Assembly (NCBI GenBank): GCA_945877425.1
Contig: CAMCRZ010000001.1
Coordinates: 186,001 to 250,000 of the forward strand
DNA: 64,000 nucleotides
From: an uncultured Treponema sp.
GTDB lineage: Bacteria > Spirochaetota > Spirochaetia > Treponematales > Treponemataceae
Direction of reading: 5' to 3'
This document shows, one piece after another, positions 17,017 through 26,665 of the stretch. The number at the start of each line of letters is the position of its first letter. Position 1 is the first letter of the stretch. Under the pieces are notes generated by a model. It saw only the letters and a list, made by a program, of their open reading frames with translations. It had not been told where the DNA came from and made no database searches. The position numbers and the translations under genes were made by a program.

Positions 17017-17694
17017 ATGAGCAATAAAAATCCTTCACTTCACATTTTTAACCGTTACAGATATCTGGCAAAAGAATATTACAGTGGAAAAATTTTTATT
17101 GCTTTTGACACAGAAACTACAGGCATAAAAAGCAGCACTGACTTTTTAATTGAAATAGGTGCAGTAAAATTTTCCTGCGATGGAATTATAGACAAGCCTT
17201 TTTCTGCACTTATAAAGCCGCCTGTTCCCATAACGAATTTCATTGAAAATTTAACTCACATTACAAACGAAATGGTAGAAAATCAGCCTGAAGCAAAACA
17301 CGCCGTTACAGATTTTCTTTCATACATTGGAAACGAAAAATCAATTCTTATTGCACACAACGCACCTTTTGACCTGGGATTTTTGCAGGCACAACTTGAA
17401 AGAATGAGTTTTCCGCCTTTAAAAAATCAGTGCATTGACACTTTACCTTTAGCACGATGGGCTTATCCAAAACTTAACGATATATCAGAAAAAGGAAAGT
17501 ACACACTTCAGTCTCTGGCAAAACGGTTCGGTATAAAAGTTGAATCTGCCCACAGAGCCTGCGATGACGCAAGAGTATGCATGGAACTTTTTAAGAAAAT
17601 CATACAGGACACTTTAAGCGTTCAGAAAGACTACAACATTCACTCTCAGGAAGGAATGTTATTGCAAAAAGACATTCAGCTTTCTCTTTTCTAG
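17017..17694 (+). CDS. DnaQ-like DEDDh 3'-5' exonuclease
   Basis: The three exonuclease motifs are present: FDTETTG near residue 29 (Exo I), HNAPFDLGFL near residue 115 (Exo II) and HRACDDARV near residue 187 (Exo III with the His of the DEDDh class). At 225 residues it fits either the epsilon proofreading subunit of DNA polymerase III or a stand-alone DnaQ-type exonuclease; nothing nearby decides between them. The ribosome site is weak (AGAG). The stop overlaps that of the convergent LysM gene by 3-4 nt. Confidence 0.87.
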   Translation: MSNKNPSLHIFNRYRYLAKEYYSGKIFIAFDTETTGIKSSTDFLIEIGAVKFSCDGIIDKPFSALIKPPVPITNFIENLTHITNEMVENQPEAKHAVTDFLSYIGNEKSILIAHNAPFDLGFLQAQLERMSFPPLKNQCIDTLPLARWAYPKLNDISEKGKYTLQSLAKRFGIKVESAHRACDDARVCMELFKKIIQDTLSVQKDYNIHSQEGMLLQKDIQLSLF

Positions 17695-18704
17695 CCTCTA
17701 GGTGCTTTTGCCGGATCAATAGGAACGCCTTTCTGGAAAACCATAAGTCCGCACTGATAGCTTCCAGTCAGACTGTCCATTCCTGCTGTTCCAAGAACAT
17801 CACCGAAAACAACGTAATCACCTTTTTTAACTTTAACTGAACCGAGACTTGTATAGGAATAAATGTGCCCTGTCTTAGACTGAACGAATACAACCTGACC
17901 GTAACCCCTGTAATTCCCTACGTACATAACAGTACCAGCCCTTATGACAGTTACATTTTCATTCTTTTCAGCAGAAAGCTGAACTCCGCTCACTTTTCCC
18001 TGAATATACTTAACTTCAGGAGACTTTACAGGCCACACAAGATTTGAATCACCTTTTTTGGAAGAATAATTTCTTGGATCGTTTTGAGTTGAAACAGGCA
18101 GTGAAGGAAGCCGGGCTTTATTTGTATCAACAATAGTTACGGGAATTTTAAGCTGTTCTCCTGTCTTAAGAACTGAATCCTTATCAAGATTATTCAGGGA
18201 GCGCAATTCTTCTACAGTAATGCCGTTTATTTTTGCAATATGATAGTAAGTATCGCCTTTTTGGACAGTGTAAGTATCAAACTGGCGCTGAGAGTTTTTT
18301 CCAGACTGATTTTCTACGGAGTCCTGCTTTTTTTCAAAAGGAACTTTCAGCACTTGATCTATTTTAAGCACGGAAGACTTTTCAAGCCCGTTCATTTTAA
18401 GAAGTTCGTCAACGCTTATGTTGTATTCCTTTGCTATTTTAGAAATAGTGTCACCTTTCTGGACAGTGTAAGTTAAAGGAGCTGAAGGAATGTTCAGAAC
18501 TTTTCCGGGAAGAAGCGTGTCGTTTTGAGAAAGGCCGTTTTTACTGCAAAGTTCATCAACTGTAATTCCATATTTTTTGCTTATTGAATAATAAGTTTCA
18601 CCTTTTTCAACAGTATGAGTAAGCGCCACTGCAAAGCCGCACACTGCAAACAAAGAAAGTGTAGAAATAAGTTTTATGGTGATTTTAAAAATTGACCTTT
18701 TCAT
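17691..18704 (-). CDS. Secreted protein with three LysM repeats and a degenerate M23 domain
   Basis: An N-terminal signal sequence (residues about 10-28) is followed by three LysM domains, each with YTVQKGDT-type starts (HTVEKGETYYSISKKYGIT, YTVQKGDTISKIAKEYNIS, YTVQKGDTYYHIAKINGIT), which bind peptidoglycan. The C-terminal 110 residues resemble an M23 domain (AGTVMYVGNYRGYGQVVFVQSKTGHIYSYTSLG), but the metal-binding HxxxD and HxH motifs are absent: the position of PHLHFEV reads YQCGLMVF. It is therefore probably an NlpD-like amidase activator, not a peptidase. The start has no Shine-Dalgarno. Compare the intact M23 protein at 44226. Confidence 0.83.
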   Translation of the reverse strand: MKRSIFKITIKLISTLSLFAVCGFAVALTHTVEKGETYYSISKKYGITVDELCSKNGLSQNDTLLPGKVLNIPSAPLTYTVQKGDTISKIAKEYNISVDELLKMNGLEKSSVLKIDQVLKVPFEKKQDSVENQSGKNSQRQFDTYTVQKGDTYYHIAKINGITVEELRSLNNLDKDSVLKTGEQLKIPVTIVDTNKARLPSLPVSTQNDPRNYSSKKGDSNLVWPVKSPEVKYIQGKVSGVQLSAEKNENVTVIRAGTVMYVGNYRGYGQVVFVQSKTGHIYSYTSLGSVKVKKGDYVVFGDVLGTAGMDSLTGSYQCGLMVFQKGVPIDPAKAPRG

Positions 18705-18823
18705 ACTTATAAAATTTCGGCACTTTCAGGCTGTGACTTTAAAAAAAACACACAGAAAAACTAGTTCAATTTATTTTTTTATAATAAAATTGTTCCATAA
18801 AAAAGGAAAAAAAAGGAAAAACA

Positions 18824-19705
18824 ATGGAAGAAATAGAAGAAATGAAAAAAGTAAAGACTGGTCTTGTTCTTGAAGGCGGTGCAATGCGAGGAATGTTTAC
18901 AGCCGGAGTCTGTGACGTTCTTATGGAAAACAATATTGAATTTGACGGAGCCTGCGGAGTTTCAGCTGGTGCAACTTTCGGCTGCAACTATAAGTCAAAG
19001 CAGATTGGAAGAGTTATCCGTTACAACAAGCGCTTTTCCAAAGACAAAAGGTACTGCAGTTTTTCATCACTTGTAAAAACAGGAAATCTTTACAATGCAG
19101 AATTCTGCTACGAAACACTTCCTTTTGAGCTTGATATTTTTGATACTGAAACTTACGGAAAAAATCCAATGAAATTTTATGCCGTTGCAACAGATATAGT
19201 AACAGGAAAAAGCGTTTACCGTGAACTTAAAGAATGTAACAAGGAAGATCTTACTTTTATGAGGGCTTCTGCTTCCATGCCTTTAGTTTCCAGACCAGTT
19301 GAATTTGAAGGACTTAAACTTTTAGACGGTGGCATAAGCGATTCAATTCCACTTGAGTTTATGGAAAAAAGCGGATACTCAAAAAATCTTGTAATTTTAA
19401 CTCAGCCGAAAGATTTTGTAAAAAAACAAAATAGCCTTTATCCTTTAATGAAAATTTTTTTAAGAAAATATCCTGCACTTGTTAAGGCAATGAAAGAGCG
19501 GCACATTGTTTACAACAAAGAAACTGACTATGTTTTTTCACAGGAAAAAAATCATAAGGCATTTGTAATATGTCCGCAAAAAAGCTTAAACATTAAGCGC
19601 ACCGAAAAATCTCCAAAAGAACTGGATCGTGTTTATGAAGAAGGAAGAAAAGCTGCCCTTGAAAAATTAGATGCACTTAAAGTTTTTCTTTCCAAAAATG
19701 ATTAG
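18824..19705 (+). CDS. Patatin-like phospholipase (RssA/YjjU type)
   Basis: The N-terminus has the glycine-rich oxyanion loop GLVLEGGAMRGMF, then the nucleophile elbow GVSAGA (Ser near residue 48) and the catalytic dyad Asp in LLDGGISDSIP near residue 170. These serve as lipid acyl hydrolases acting on phospholipids or related substrates. At 293 residues it matches the bacterial YjjU-like group. AAAGGA precedes the chosen ATG. It is convergent with dapB, stops overlapping by a few bases. Confidence 0.87.
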   Translation: MEEIEEMKKVKTGLVLEGGAMRGMFTAGVCDVLMENNIEFDGACGVSAGATFGCNYKSKQIGRVIRYNKRFSKDKRYCSFSSLVKTGNLYNAEFCYETLPFELDIFDTETYGKNPMKFYAVATDIVTGKSVYRELKECNKEDLTFMRASASMPLVSRPVEFEGLKLLDGGISDSIPLEFMEKSGYSKNLVILTQPKDFVKKQNSLYPLMKIFLRKYPALVKAMKERHIVYNKETDYVFSQEKNHKAFVICPQKSLNIKRTEKSPKELDRVYEEGRKAALEKLDALKVFLSKND

Positions 19706-20490
19706 AATTCAGGGAAAACGTCTTTCATACCGTACAGTTTGCCGGCGGAAAGTCTGCCTTCATCAAGGAACTTCTTTAAATTTTCCAAAGCGTGAACTGC
19801 ACCGGAAGCAAATCCCTGTCTTGAACGGGCTGTATGTGTAAGTTCAATTGTATCAGCAGGACTGTCAAAGTAAACTGTATGAGTTCCGGGAACACTGCCG
19901 CATCTTGTAGAAGAAACGTGAAGCTGAGCAGGCTGAGGCTTACAGTGGAATGCATCTGTTACAATTTCATTTTTACGCTTAAATCCTGCAAGAAGGTGCT
20001 TGGCCACATCAATAGCCGTACCGCTTGGAGAATCAGCCTTCTGGTTATGATGCATTTCCCAGACAGCTGCATCGTATTCGTCAAAAACATTTATAAGTTT
20101 TGCTGCTTCTTCCACAATTTTATAAAAAAGATTTACGCCAATAGAAAAGTTTGCGCTTGTCATAATTGTGCCGCCAGTTTTTTCAGCAAGAGAAGCAACT
20201 TCGCTGTATTTGTCGTTCCAGCCTGTAGTGCCTACTACAACAGGAATTTTTGTCTTTAATAGCGCATTTATATTTCCCATTACAGAAGACGGATGTGTAA
20301 ATTCAATTACGCCTTCTGCACCGCTTTCAACTACAGCTTTAGCCACATCATCATAATTGCCTGGAGAAACTTTTATTTTTGCGTCCGGAGAAGCAACATC
20401 AATTGTAGCAACAACTTCATTTCCAAAAGACAATGCCGTACTTTCCAGCATATGACCCATTTTCCCGTATCCAACTAACGCAATTTTCAT
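19702..20490 (-). CDS. dapB: 4-hydroxy-tetrahydrodipicolinate reductase
   Basis: DapB features: NAD(P)-binding MKIALVGYGKMGH at the start, VVGTTGW, SANFSIGVNLF, and the catalytic EMHHNQKADSPSGTA motif with the conserved histidines and lysine. It reduces the product of DapA in the lysine/diaminopimelate pathway. I start at the ATG at 20490, with GAGGTGG just before it; a GTG two codons upstream would lack a ribosome site. The pathway partners lysC (21872), asd (34282) and dapA (35410) are all in this window but in separate transcription units. Confidence 0.94.
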   Translation of the reverse strand: MKIALVGYGKMGHMLESTALSFGNEVVATIDVASPDAKIKVSPGNYDDVAKAVVESGAEGVIEFTHPSSVMGNINALLKTKIPVVVGTTGWNDKYSEVASLAEKTGGTIMTSANFSIGVNLFYKIVEEAAKLINVFDEYDAAVWEMHHNQKADSPSGTAIDVAKHLLAGFKRKNEIVTDAFHCKPQPAQLHVSSTRCGSVPGTHTVYFDSPADTIELTHTARSRQGFASGAVHALENLKKFLDEGRLSAGKLYGMKDVFPEF

Positions 20491-20561
20491 ATCCACCTCA
20501 AAAATTTATAAAATCAAATCAAGTTACTGTACACTATTTTATGCAGCTTGAAAACATCAAT

Positions 20562-21773
20562 TTACCCGTCAATTGGATTTACTTTTTCCAGAGACTCTTC
20601 TTTGCTGTAACCGTATTGGGAAGCTGCACTGAATTCACTGAACCTTAAAACAAACAAATCAACTAAAAAAGGATCAAACTGTGTGCCGCTTTTCGCAATA
20701 ATTTCTTCTTTTGCCATTTCAGGAGTCCAGCTTTTTTTATAAGAGCGTTTTCTGACAAGAGCGTCAAAAACATCAGCAATTGCAACACAACGTGAAATTA
20801 TATTTATCTCTTCGCCCTTCAAGCCAATGTAACCCTTTCCGTCGTAATGTTCGTGATGTTCGTAAGCAACTGTTGCAGAAAGTCTGAGCATTTCGTCTGG
20901 AGAATTTTCCAGAAGCTGCTTTCCGTAAACAACGTGCTTTTTCATAATCTCATATTCCTGCTCAGTAAGGCTTCCTGTTTTTTCAAGAATTTCCCTAGGA
21001 ATCATAATTTTTCCAATATCATGCATCATGGCAGCACACTTTGCCTTACGCAGTTCTTCGGGAGAAAAGCCCAGTGCTTTGCATAAAATTTCAGTGTACT
21101 CGCCTACTTTTTTTACGTGTTCCCCAGTTTCATGATTTAAGTTTTCTACAAATTCAGCAAGCGTTAAGACAACAATTCCCTGTTCTTTGGCAAGCTGTCT
21201 GTTTTTTTCAATAAGCCTGTTCAAAAGGTTTCTGATTTTAATGGTAATGTCAATGCATACAATGGAAATTGCAGTGTACTCAAGAGTGCGCAGGACAATT
21301 CCGTAAACAATAAAGCGCCATGTTTCTTCAAGAGGTTCCTGATGAATAATCAAAAGCTTTCTTGAAAGAAAAATTCCAACTATTGTAGAAACAAGCCCGA
21401 TTAAATAAGTGTAAACAGTGCACTTCGGTTCACAGTAAAGGCATGAAATTACAATCGGCAGAACAAGAATTATCATAACGTGATATGAAAGTACGCCGTA
21501 AAGGCAGCCTGATGTAAGTGAAATTACAGTAAGCAAAAAGTAACGTGTTTTATTTCCGCTTAAATTCAAAAAGTTGTAGCATATTGTAGGAATGAACAAT
21601 GAAAGGGCATAAATTCCTATAGAAATAAAAATTATTGGAGAAATTTCAAAATAACGTGTTGAACTTAAAATAGTAATTACGCCTAAAAGCATAATCACAA
21701 AGCGGCACAAAGAAGCAATTTTTCTATTTAAACTTCTGTGAAGGTACTCTAAATTTTCTTCTGAATAACGCAT
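20562..21773 (-). CDS. Membrane HD-GYP domain protein (cyclic dinucleotide phosphodiesterase candidate)
   Basis: The first 190 residues contain about six hydrophobic segments, a membrane sensor of unknown type. After a short coiled segment the HD domain has HETGEHVKKVGEYT and the intact metal motif MMHDIGKIMIP, then EHHEHYDGKGYIGLKGEEI and IADVFDALV. HD-GYP enzymes cleave cyclic di-GMP. The signature GYP reads GYI here, so the motif is imperfect while the metal ligands remain. GGA upstream supports the ATG. It follows lysC's reading direction but lies downstream of it, after the lysC terminator. Another HD-GYP protein, degenerate in the opposite way, is at 49960. Confidence 0.87.
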   Translation of the reverse strand: MRYSEENLEYLHRSLNRKIASLCRFVIMLLGVITILSSTRYFEISPIIFISIGIYALSLFIPTICYNFLNLSGNKTRYFLLTVISLTSGCLYGVLSYHVMIILVLPIVISCLYCEPKCTVYTYLIGLVSTIVGIFLSRKLLIIHQEPLEETWRFIVYGIVLRTLEYTAISIVCIDITIKIRNLLNRLIEKNRQLAKEQGIVVLTLAEFVENLNHETGEHVKKVGEYTEILCKALGFSPEELRKAKCAAMMHDIGKIMIPREILEKTGSLTEQEYEIMKKHVVYGKQLLENSPDEMLRLSATVAYEHHEHYDGKGYIGLKGEEINIISRCVAIADVFDALVRKRSYKKSWTPEMAKEEIIAKSGTQFDPFLVDLFVLRFSEFSAASQYGYSKEESLEKVNPIDG

Positions 21774-21820
21774 CTATTTCCAACAAAACTTTTTTTAATA
21801 AAACATTATCTTTTAAAGAC

Positions 21821-21858
21821 AAAAGTTGCCCGAAAAGCATTAAACTTATCAGGCAGCC
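21821..21858 (-). terminator. Intrinsic terminator after lysC
   Basis: On the minus strand GCTGCCTGA pairs with TCGGGCAAC (one mismatch) around an A/T-rich loop, followed by TTTTGTCTTT. It lies 13 nt after the lysC stop. Confidence 0.7.
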
Positions 21859-21871
21859 TTATCTTAAAAAA

Positions 21872-23197
21872 CTAAACGAAAAGTGCAGAATGTAAAATCT
21901 GTACAGTCTGTTCTACTTGCGATGAATCTACAATCATGCTGATATTTACTTTTGAAGCACCCTGAGAAATCATCTGTACATTAATTCCATGTTTTTCAAG
22001 GGAAGCAAAACTTTTTGCAAGAATTCCGCTTGAACGGCTAGCGTCACAAATTAAAGTAACAATTGCCTTGTCTTTTTTTACAGTTACGTCAGCAACTCTT
22101 CCAATATCTTCAATAAGCTGGCTTAGATTTGTCTTTCCGTTAACTGTAAGCGAAACAGAAACTTCGGAAGTTGCAATTACGTCAACTGAAATGTTCCATT
22201 TTAAAAACTGATTGAAAACATGGGCAAGAAAGCCTGCTGCACCAAGCATACGGCTTGACTGAATGTCAATAAGGGAAACATTTTTTACGCAGGTAATTGC
22301 AGTTACAAGAGGACGTTCTCCAGTGTGATTTTCAACGATGATGCTTCCAGGTGACTTTATGTTGTAGGAATTCTTTACACGAACAGGTGTGCCGGTTTTT
22401 CTGCAGGGAATCATGCTTCTAGGATGAAGAACCTGAGACCCGAACATTGCTAGTTCCTGTGCTTCTTCATAAGTAACTTCAGGAACAGGACGTGCTTCCT
22501 TTACTACACGAGGATCAGTTGTAAGAATACCGTCTACATCTTTCCATGTCTGAATTTCTTCAGCACCCATTGCAGCGCCAATCATAGTTGCACTTAAGTC
22601 AGAACCGCCCCGGCCTAAAGTTGTAATGATGCCGTTTTTGTCTTTTGCAATAAATCCTGTTACAATAGGGATTTTGCTGTCAATTCCGTTTTTGTAAGAA
22701 TTCAAATGCTCTGGAATAGTCTGCCATACGTCATCAAGAAGTTCTGCACTCATGTAATTTGAATCAGAAACCATTCCAATGTCCCATGCATCGTAAAACT
22801 GCGAAGGAGTATTTTCCTTGTTAAGGTAAGAAGCCATCATGCGCACAGACAGCCTTTCTCCAAAAGATACAAGATAATCCCTTGTACGCTTAGTTAATTC
22901 ATGAAGCATACTGATTCCTGTAAGAAGAAATTTCAGTTCTTCAAGAAGTTCTTTTATTGCAGGAACATCAATTCCAAGTTCTTTAGCAGTATCAAAATGA
23001 AGTTTTTCAACTTTTTCAATATCAACTTTACCGTTTACAGCCATTTCAGCGGCTTCAAGAAGATGATCCGTTGTGTCACCCATTGCACTTAAAACTACAA
23101 CAGGGCGGTTTTCCTTATATGCCTGTATAATACTTGCTACATGACGGATTCTCTGTGCATTTGCAACACTTGATCCGCCGAATTTCATAACTATCAT
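21872..23197 (-). CDS. lysC: Aspartate kinase
   Basis: The N-terminus carries the aspartokinase signature MKFGGSSVANAQRI; GRGGSDLSATMIGAA and DGILTTDPR follow in the kinase domain (residues 1 to about 285). Two ACT domains occupy the C-terminus (SLIDIQSSRMLGAAGF and GINVQMISQGASKVNISM), so lysine or threonine feedback is expected. It catalyses the first step from aspartate to lysine, threonine and methionine. 441 residues fits the monofunctional lysine-sensitive class. The start could be the ATG at 23197 or the one three codons later; neither has a Shine-Dalgarno. A TATAAT ends 9 nt upstream, so the leader would be only a few nucleotides. Confidence 0.94.
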   Translation of the reverse strand: MIVMKFGGSSVANAQRIRHVASIIQAYKENRPVVVLSAMGDTTDHLLEAAEMAVNGKVDIEKVEKLHFDTAKELGIDVPAIKELLEELKFLLTGISMLHELTKRTRDYLVSFGERLSVRMMASYLNKENTPSQFYDAWDIGMVSDSNYMSAELLDDVWQTIPEHLNSYKNGIDSKIPIVTGFIAKDKNGIITTLGRGGSDLSATMIGAAMGAEEIQTWKDVDGILTTDPRVVKEARPVPEVTYEEAQELAMFGSQVLHPRSMIPCRKTGTPVRVKNSYNIKSPGSIIVENHTGERPLVTAITCVKNVSLIDIQSSRMLGAAGFLAHVFNQFLKWNISVDVIATSEVSVSLTVNGKTNLSQLIEDIGRVADVTVKKDKAIVTLICDASRSSGILAKSFASLEKHGINVQMISQGASKVNISMIVDSSQVEQTVQILHSALFV

Positions 23198-23206
23198 AAC
23201 GGCGGT

Positions 23207-23235
23207 ATTATAGTAAAAAAAATAAATCTATACAA
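23207..23235 (-). promoter_or_regulatory. Promoter of lysC (very short leader)
   Basis: TTGTAT - 17 nt - TATAAT on the minus strand; the -10 ends 9 nt before the first ATG, giving an expected 5' leader of 2-4 nt. The -35 is only half consensus. Confidence 0.5.
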
Positions 23236-23277
23236 CAATGCACAGTAAGGAAATTTTTCCAGGAAAGCAGCCACATC

Positions 23278-25230
23278 TTATTCTACGGGAATAAAATCAA
23301 CTGTAAGTTCAGGAATGTTAATGTTTGCAGCCTTTACCTTTACAATTCCGTTTAAGTCAACATCTTTTGAAGGAAGCATATAAGTTTCCGTTGCAAGAGA
23401 CGGTATGCTCCATAAAGGAATTTTCTGACTCTTGTCAACACAAACTGCATCACCTGTCCAGTCAGGATTTTGAAGAAGATAAACTAAAATCCAGTGAGTG
23501 TTGCTTTTCCGTTCAGCTTTTTTTGCCGCAACTGCAGCCGCATCACCTTCGCTTACACGCATAAGCATTGTATCTTTATCAAGAAGAGGACGGTTGTCAA
23601 GAAAAGCCCTTAACTGCTGATGTGCAATTAAATCACCGTAACGGCGGAGAGGACTTGTTACCTGCGAATACATATTTAAACCTAAACCGCAGTGCATTCC
23701 GGGAGTAACGCCTACATTTCTTCTTCGCATGCATTTTCTCAAGCGGAACTGACCTGCCAGCCCTTCAGGAATTTCAGCAGGAATGGAAGGTGACTCCTGA
23801 CTTACAAAAGGAAAAGGTATGTTGTTTTTAAAAGCAAATTTTGCAGCACCTTCACCGGCTAAAAGCATCATTTCCCGTACCATTTCACCGCTTTCAAAGT
23901 GATTTACATCTCTTATGGAAACAGCTTTGGTTTCACTGTCTACTTTAAGATGAACTTCCGGCATGGAAATAAATACTGCACCGCTTTTACTTCTTCTTTC
24001 AACGTTTTTTCTTGCTATTTCAAACAGCGGTTTTAATTCAGGAGAGTCTTTCTGTTCATCAGCCTGTTTGTAAGTAAGGCGCTTTACGTTAACTAAAGTT
24101 TTAAACACTTCACACTCTGCCACGCTTCCGTCTTCGCCAAGCAAAATCCTGAAAGAAAGTGCCCTGCTTATTTCGTTTAAGCCTAAAGCGTAATCACTTA
24201 AGCTTTCTTCAGCAAGCATACGTGCAGCACCTTCGGGAATGTATAAAGTTGAACCTCTGGCTCTTGCACTTTTATCAATTGAACTGTCCGGGAAAACTGA
24301 ACTTGCAGGATCAGCAATGTGCACCCAGATATATTTTCCGTCGTAAGCAACGGCGTCGTCAGGGTCAGTGCTCCATTCATCATCAACAGCATAGGAAACA
24401 CCTTGAACAGCAAGCCTTTCTTCCTGCGGCGGATGAGGAAGACTTTCTGCAGCAGACTGCATGCTTAATCCCCATCTTAAAGGATAAGGGTTTCGTGTAA
24501 TTTTCCAGATTCCAGTTTCAAGCAAAAGCTTGTGGGCATTTTCCGGAGTTTCCCTTATTTTAGCATCGTGCATTGTCCTTGATTTATCTGTTTTTCCAAG
24601 AGCCAGTGCTTCAACGTCTACCATAAATTTTGAATCTTCAGGCAGAAGTTTTTTAGCCTTAAGTCTGTCAAGAAAAGCCTGCCTTATTTCTGCTTCATGA
24701 CCTTTTTCATCAGCCTTTTTTACAAGCTCCTGAATTTCCTGTTCGCTTCTTGGAACAAAGGTAATTTTTCCATCAAGCTGGTCTTTTAAGTTTTGCGTAA
24801 AAAATACAGTGTTTTTTAAGGCAAGAAAATATTCCCATGATTTGTCAGGTTCAATATGCCCCTGAAAAAGAGAAACTAAATCTTCAAAAGACTGAACAGC
24901 CCTTTCCGTTTCAGTGTCGCTTACAAGAAATTCCCAGCATTCCTTTATTTTTACAGCCAGTGGATTTTTCTGCTCAAGATTATACATATCTTCTTCTAAA
25001 GGAGAATTTGCCTTTGCGTATTTTAGTACAAAATCAAGGGAAGTAACAGGACCTTCGTTTAGAAGAATCATATCCTTTAAGCGGACATTTTGCGTTCCAA
25101 AAACAGCAGGCTTTGTCTTTGTTTCTTCAGTCTGCAGAAATTGAATCTGAAACTTTCCGTTATTGTCAGCTTCACCTGTAACTACGGCAGGTAAATTTTT
25201 ATAAATTACAACTGAATTTTTTTTTATCAC
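23278..25230 (-). CDS. RNase II/R-family exoribonuclease (RNB domain)
   Basis: The RNB catalytic signature DDEWSTDPDDAVAYDG (about residue 290) has the four conserved aspartates that bind metal. Further family motifs follow: WVHIADPASSV, ARGSTLYIPEGAARMLAEE, and MYSQVTSPLRRYGDLIAHQQLRAF. These enzymes degrade RNA processively from the 3' end. The 650-residue length is closer to RNase II than RNase R, and I see no C-terminal Lys-rich tail. It starts 14 nt after the TPR gene, with GAGGA in front of the ATG, so the two form an operon. Confidence 0.88.
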   Translation of the reverse strand: MIKKNSVVIYKNLPAVVTGEADNNGKFQIQFLQTEETKTKPAVFGTQNVRLKDMILLNEGPVTSLDFVLKYAKANSPLEEDMYNLEQKNPLAVKIKECWEFLVSDTETERAVQSFEDLVSLFQGHIEPDKSWEYFLALKNTVFFTQNLKDQLDGKITFVPRSEQEIQELVKKADEKGHEAEIRQAFLDRLKAKKLLPEDSKFMVDVEALALGKTDKSRTMHDAKIRETPENAHKLLLETGIWKITRNPYPLRWGLSMQSAAESLPHPPQEERLAVQGVSYAVDDEWSTDPDDAVAYDGKYIWVHIADPASSVFPDSSIDKSARARGSTLYIPEGAARMLAEESLSDYALGLNEISRALSFRILLGEDGSVAECEVFKTLVNVKRLTYKQADEQKDSPELKPLFEIARKNVERRSKSGAVFISMPEVHLKVDSETKAVSIRDVNHFESGEMVREMMLLAGEGAAKFAFKNNIPFPFVSQESPSIPAEIPEGLAGQFRLRKCMRRRNVGVTPGMHCGLGLNMYSQVTSPLRRYGDLIAHQQLRAFLDNRPLLDKDTMLMRVSEGDAAAVAAKKAERKSNTHWILVYLLQNPDWTGDAVCVDKSQKIPLWSIPSLATETYMLPSKDVDLNGIVKVKAANINIPELTVDFIPVE

Positions 25231-25244
25231 TTTAATCCTCAGTT

Positions 25245-26507
25245 TTATTCTGATGCACTTTCAACTGTCTGCTGAAAATTACTTCTTAATTCGCTGAAAA
25301 ATTCTTCTACACCCTGAATATCAGGAACTTTAAGATAAAATTCTTCGCTTTTGTTAAGGGCATATTCTGCTTTATTAAAATCATGTTTTTCCATGTAAAT
25401 AAAATGCAAGGTTTCATAACAGGCGGCAGAAAAATAAAAATCATCACTAAACTTTTCACAGTTTTCTTCAAGAAGCTCTATAAGAAAATCATCGTAGGAA
25501 TTATACCTGCATACGTTAACAATAGTTCCCAGCACATCATCAGACTGATGGAAGTTTTCAATATACTGGTTAAAGGCATTTCCTGCGTTTTCAGTTTTTC
25601 CCTGAAGAAGATAGATTTCACCTAAAAAAGGCAGAAGATATTCCGACTGAGGATATTTTTTCATTGCCTTGATTAAAACATTTTCTGCTTCACTGTACTT
25701 TCCGTCGTTAAAGTAAATGTCAGCAAGAAGAACGTTTTTATTTAAAATATAAGCGTTGTCTTTTGAATTTGATGAAAGCTTAATTGAAGTTTTTACAGAG
25801 TCAGCTGCCGTTTCAAACTTTCCCTGATAGTAAAGTGCTACGGCATAACCGTACCATACTGATTCATTTTTTTTGTCCAGCTCCGTTAAAGAAGCAAAAA
25901 CTTTTTCTGCATCAGCATAACGCTTATTTTCAGTTAAAAAGCAGCCGTAATAATAAAGTGATTTATTGTCAAAACAGCCGTTTTCAAAAGCACTGACGTA
26001 ATTCTCATAAATAGCCTCAGTTAAATCTTCTGCATAATCTCCCAAATAAGAACCGTAGCAGGAAAGGAAACTGTAGTAGTAATTTGCAAGTGCAAGATTC
26101 AGCACAAAACTGCTACCGTTATTTGATTCGTATTCTATTATGATTTTTTCTGCATCAAAATCGTAAGCCGTTAATTCCTGAGTACAGTTAACTCTTAATT
26201 CGTCTAAAGTTTCGCCTTTTTTCAAATCTTTAAGGTAGAACTTTACAAAATCTTCAGTCTGAATGTAGTTTTCTATAAGGATTTCATTTTTTTTGTAAAT
26301 AGTATATTCGTTGTCAGGAATGTTTTCAAAACAAGATAAGGCAGAACAATACTGACCTTTTGCCACAAGTCCGTCTGCTTTTTTTATCAATGCCTGAGTT
26401 TCTTTAGAAGCATTGCTGTAAAATGATTTTGACTCTGCAAAAATTCCTGCAGAAAGGAAAAACACAGCCAAACATAAAATTATTTTTTTTATATAGCGCC
26501 TTTTCAT
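25245..26507 (-). CDS. Secreted tetratricopeptide-repeat protein
   Basis: A signal peptide (residues 1-24, ending SAGIFAES) is followed by a 390-residue helical region with TPR-like units, for example YYGCFLTENKRYADAEKVFASL, WYGYAVALYYQGKFETAADSV and LLPFLGEIYLLQGKTENAGNAF. TPR domains bind partner proteins; no enzymatic domain is visible. It is the first gene of an operon with the RNB exoribonuclease. The ATG has no Shine-Dalgarno and lies 6 nt after a -10 box, so the message is predicted to be leaderless. Confidence 0.8.
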   Translation of the reverse strand: MKRRYIKKIILCLAVFFLSAGIFAESKSFYSNASKETQALIKKADGLVAKGQYCSALSCFENIPDNEYTIYKKNEILIENYIQTEDFVKFYLKDLKKGETLDELRVNCTQELTAYDFDAEKIIIEYESNNGSSFVLNLALANYYYSFLSCYGSYLGDYAEDLTEAIYENYVSAFENGCFDNKSLYYYGCFLTENKRYADAEKVFASLTELDKKNESVWYGYAVALYYQGKFETAADSVKTSIKLSSNSKDNAYILNKNVLLADIYFNDGKYSEAENVLIKAMKKYPQSEYLLPFLGEIYLLQGKTENAGNAFNQYIENFHQSDDVLGTIVNVCRYNSYDDFLIELLEENCEKFSDDFYFSAACYETLHFIYMEKHDFNKAEYALNKSEEFYLKVPDIQGVEEFFSELRSNFQQTVESASE

Positions 26508-26513
26508 TGGAAA

Positions 26514-26542
26514 AATTTATCACGAAAAATAAATGAATTCAA
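26514..26542 (-). promoter_or_regulatory. Leaderless-type promoter of the TPR-RNase operon
   Basis: TTGAAT - 17 nt - TAAATT on the minus strand, ending 6 nt before the ATG at 26507; the gap TTTCCA has no Shine-Dalgarno. Confidence 0.65.
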
Positions 26543-26603
26543 TAAGGATTTTCAAGACATTCTGCCGCAGAACATCACAAACCTGCTGAAAACAAAAAAC
26601 TGC

Positions 26604-26648
26604 AAAAAAAAGCTGCCTTAAAAAGCAAAACCTTTTAAGACAGCCTTT
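26604..26648 (-). terminator. Intrinsic terminator after the ABC ATPase gene
   Basis: On the minus strand GCTGTCTTAAAAGG pairs with CTTTTTAAGGCAGC around a short loop, followed by eight T. It lies 17 nt after the stop at 26666. Confidence 0.85.
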
Positions 26649-26665
26649 TGAACTAAAGCTTAAGC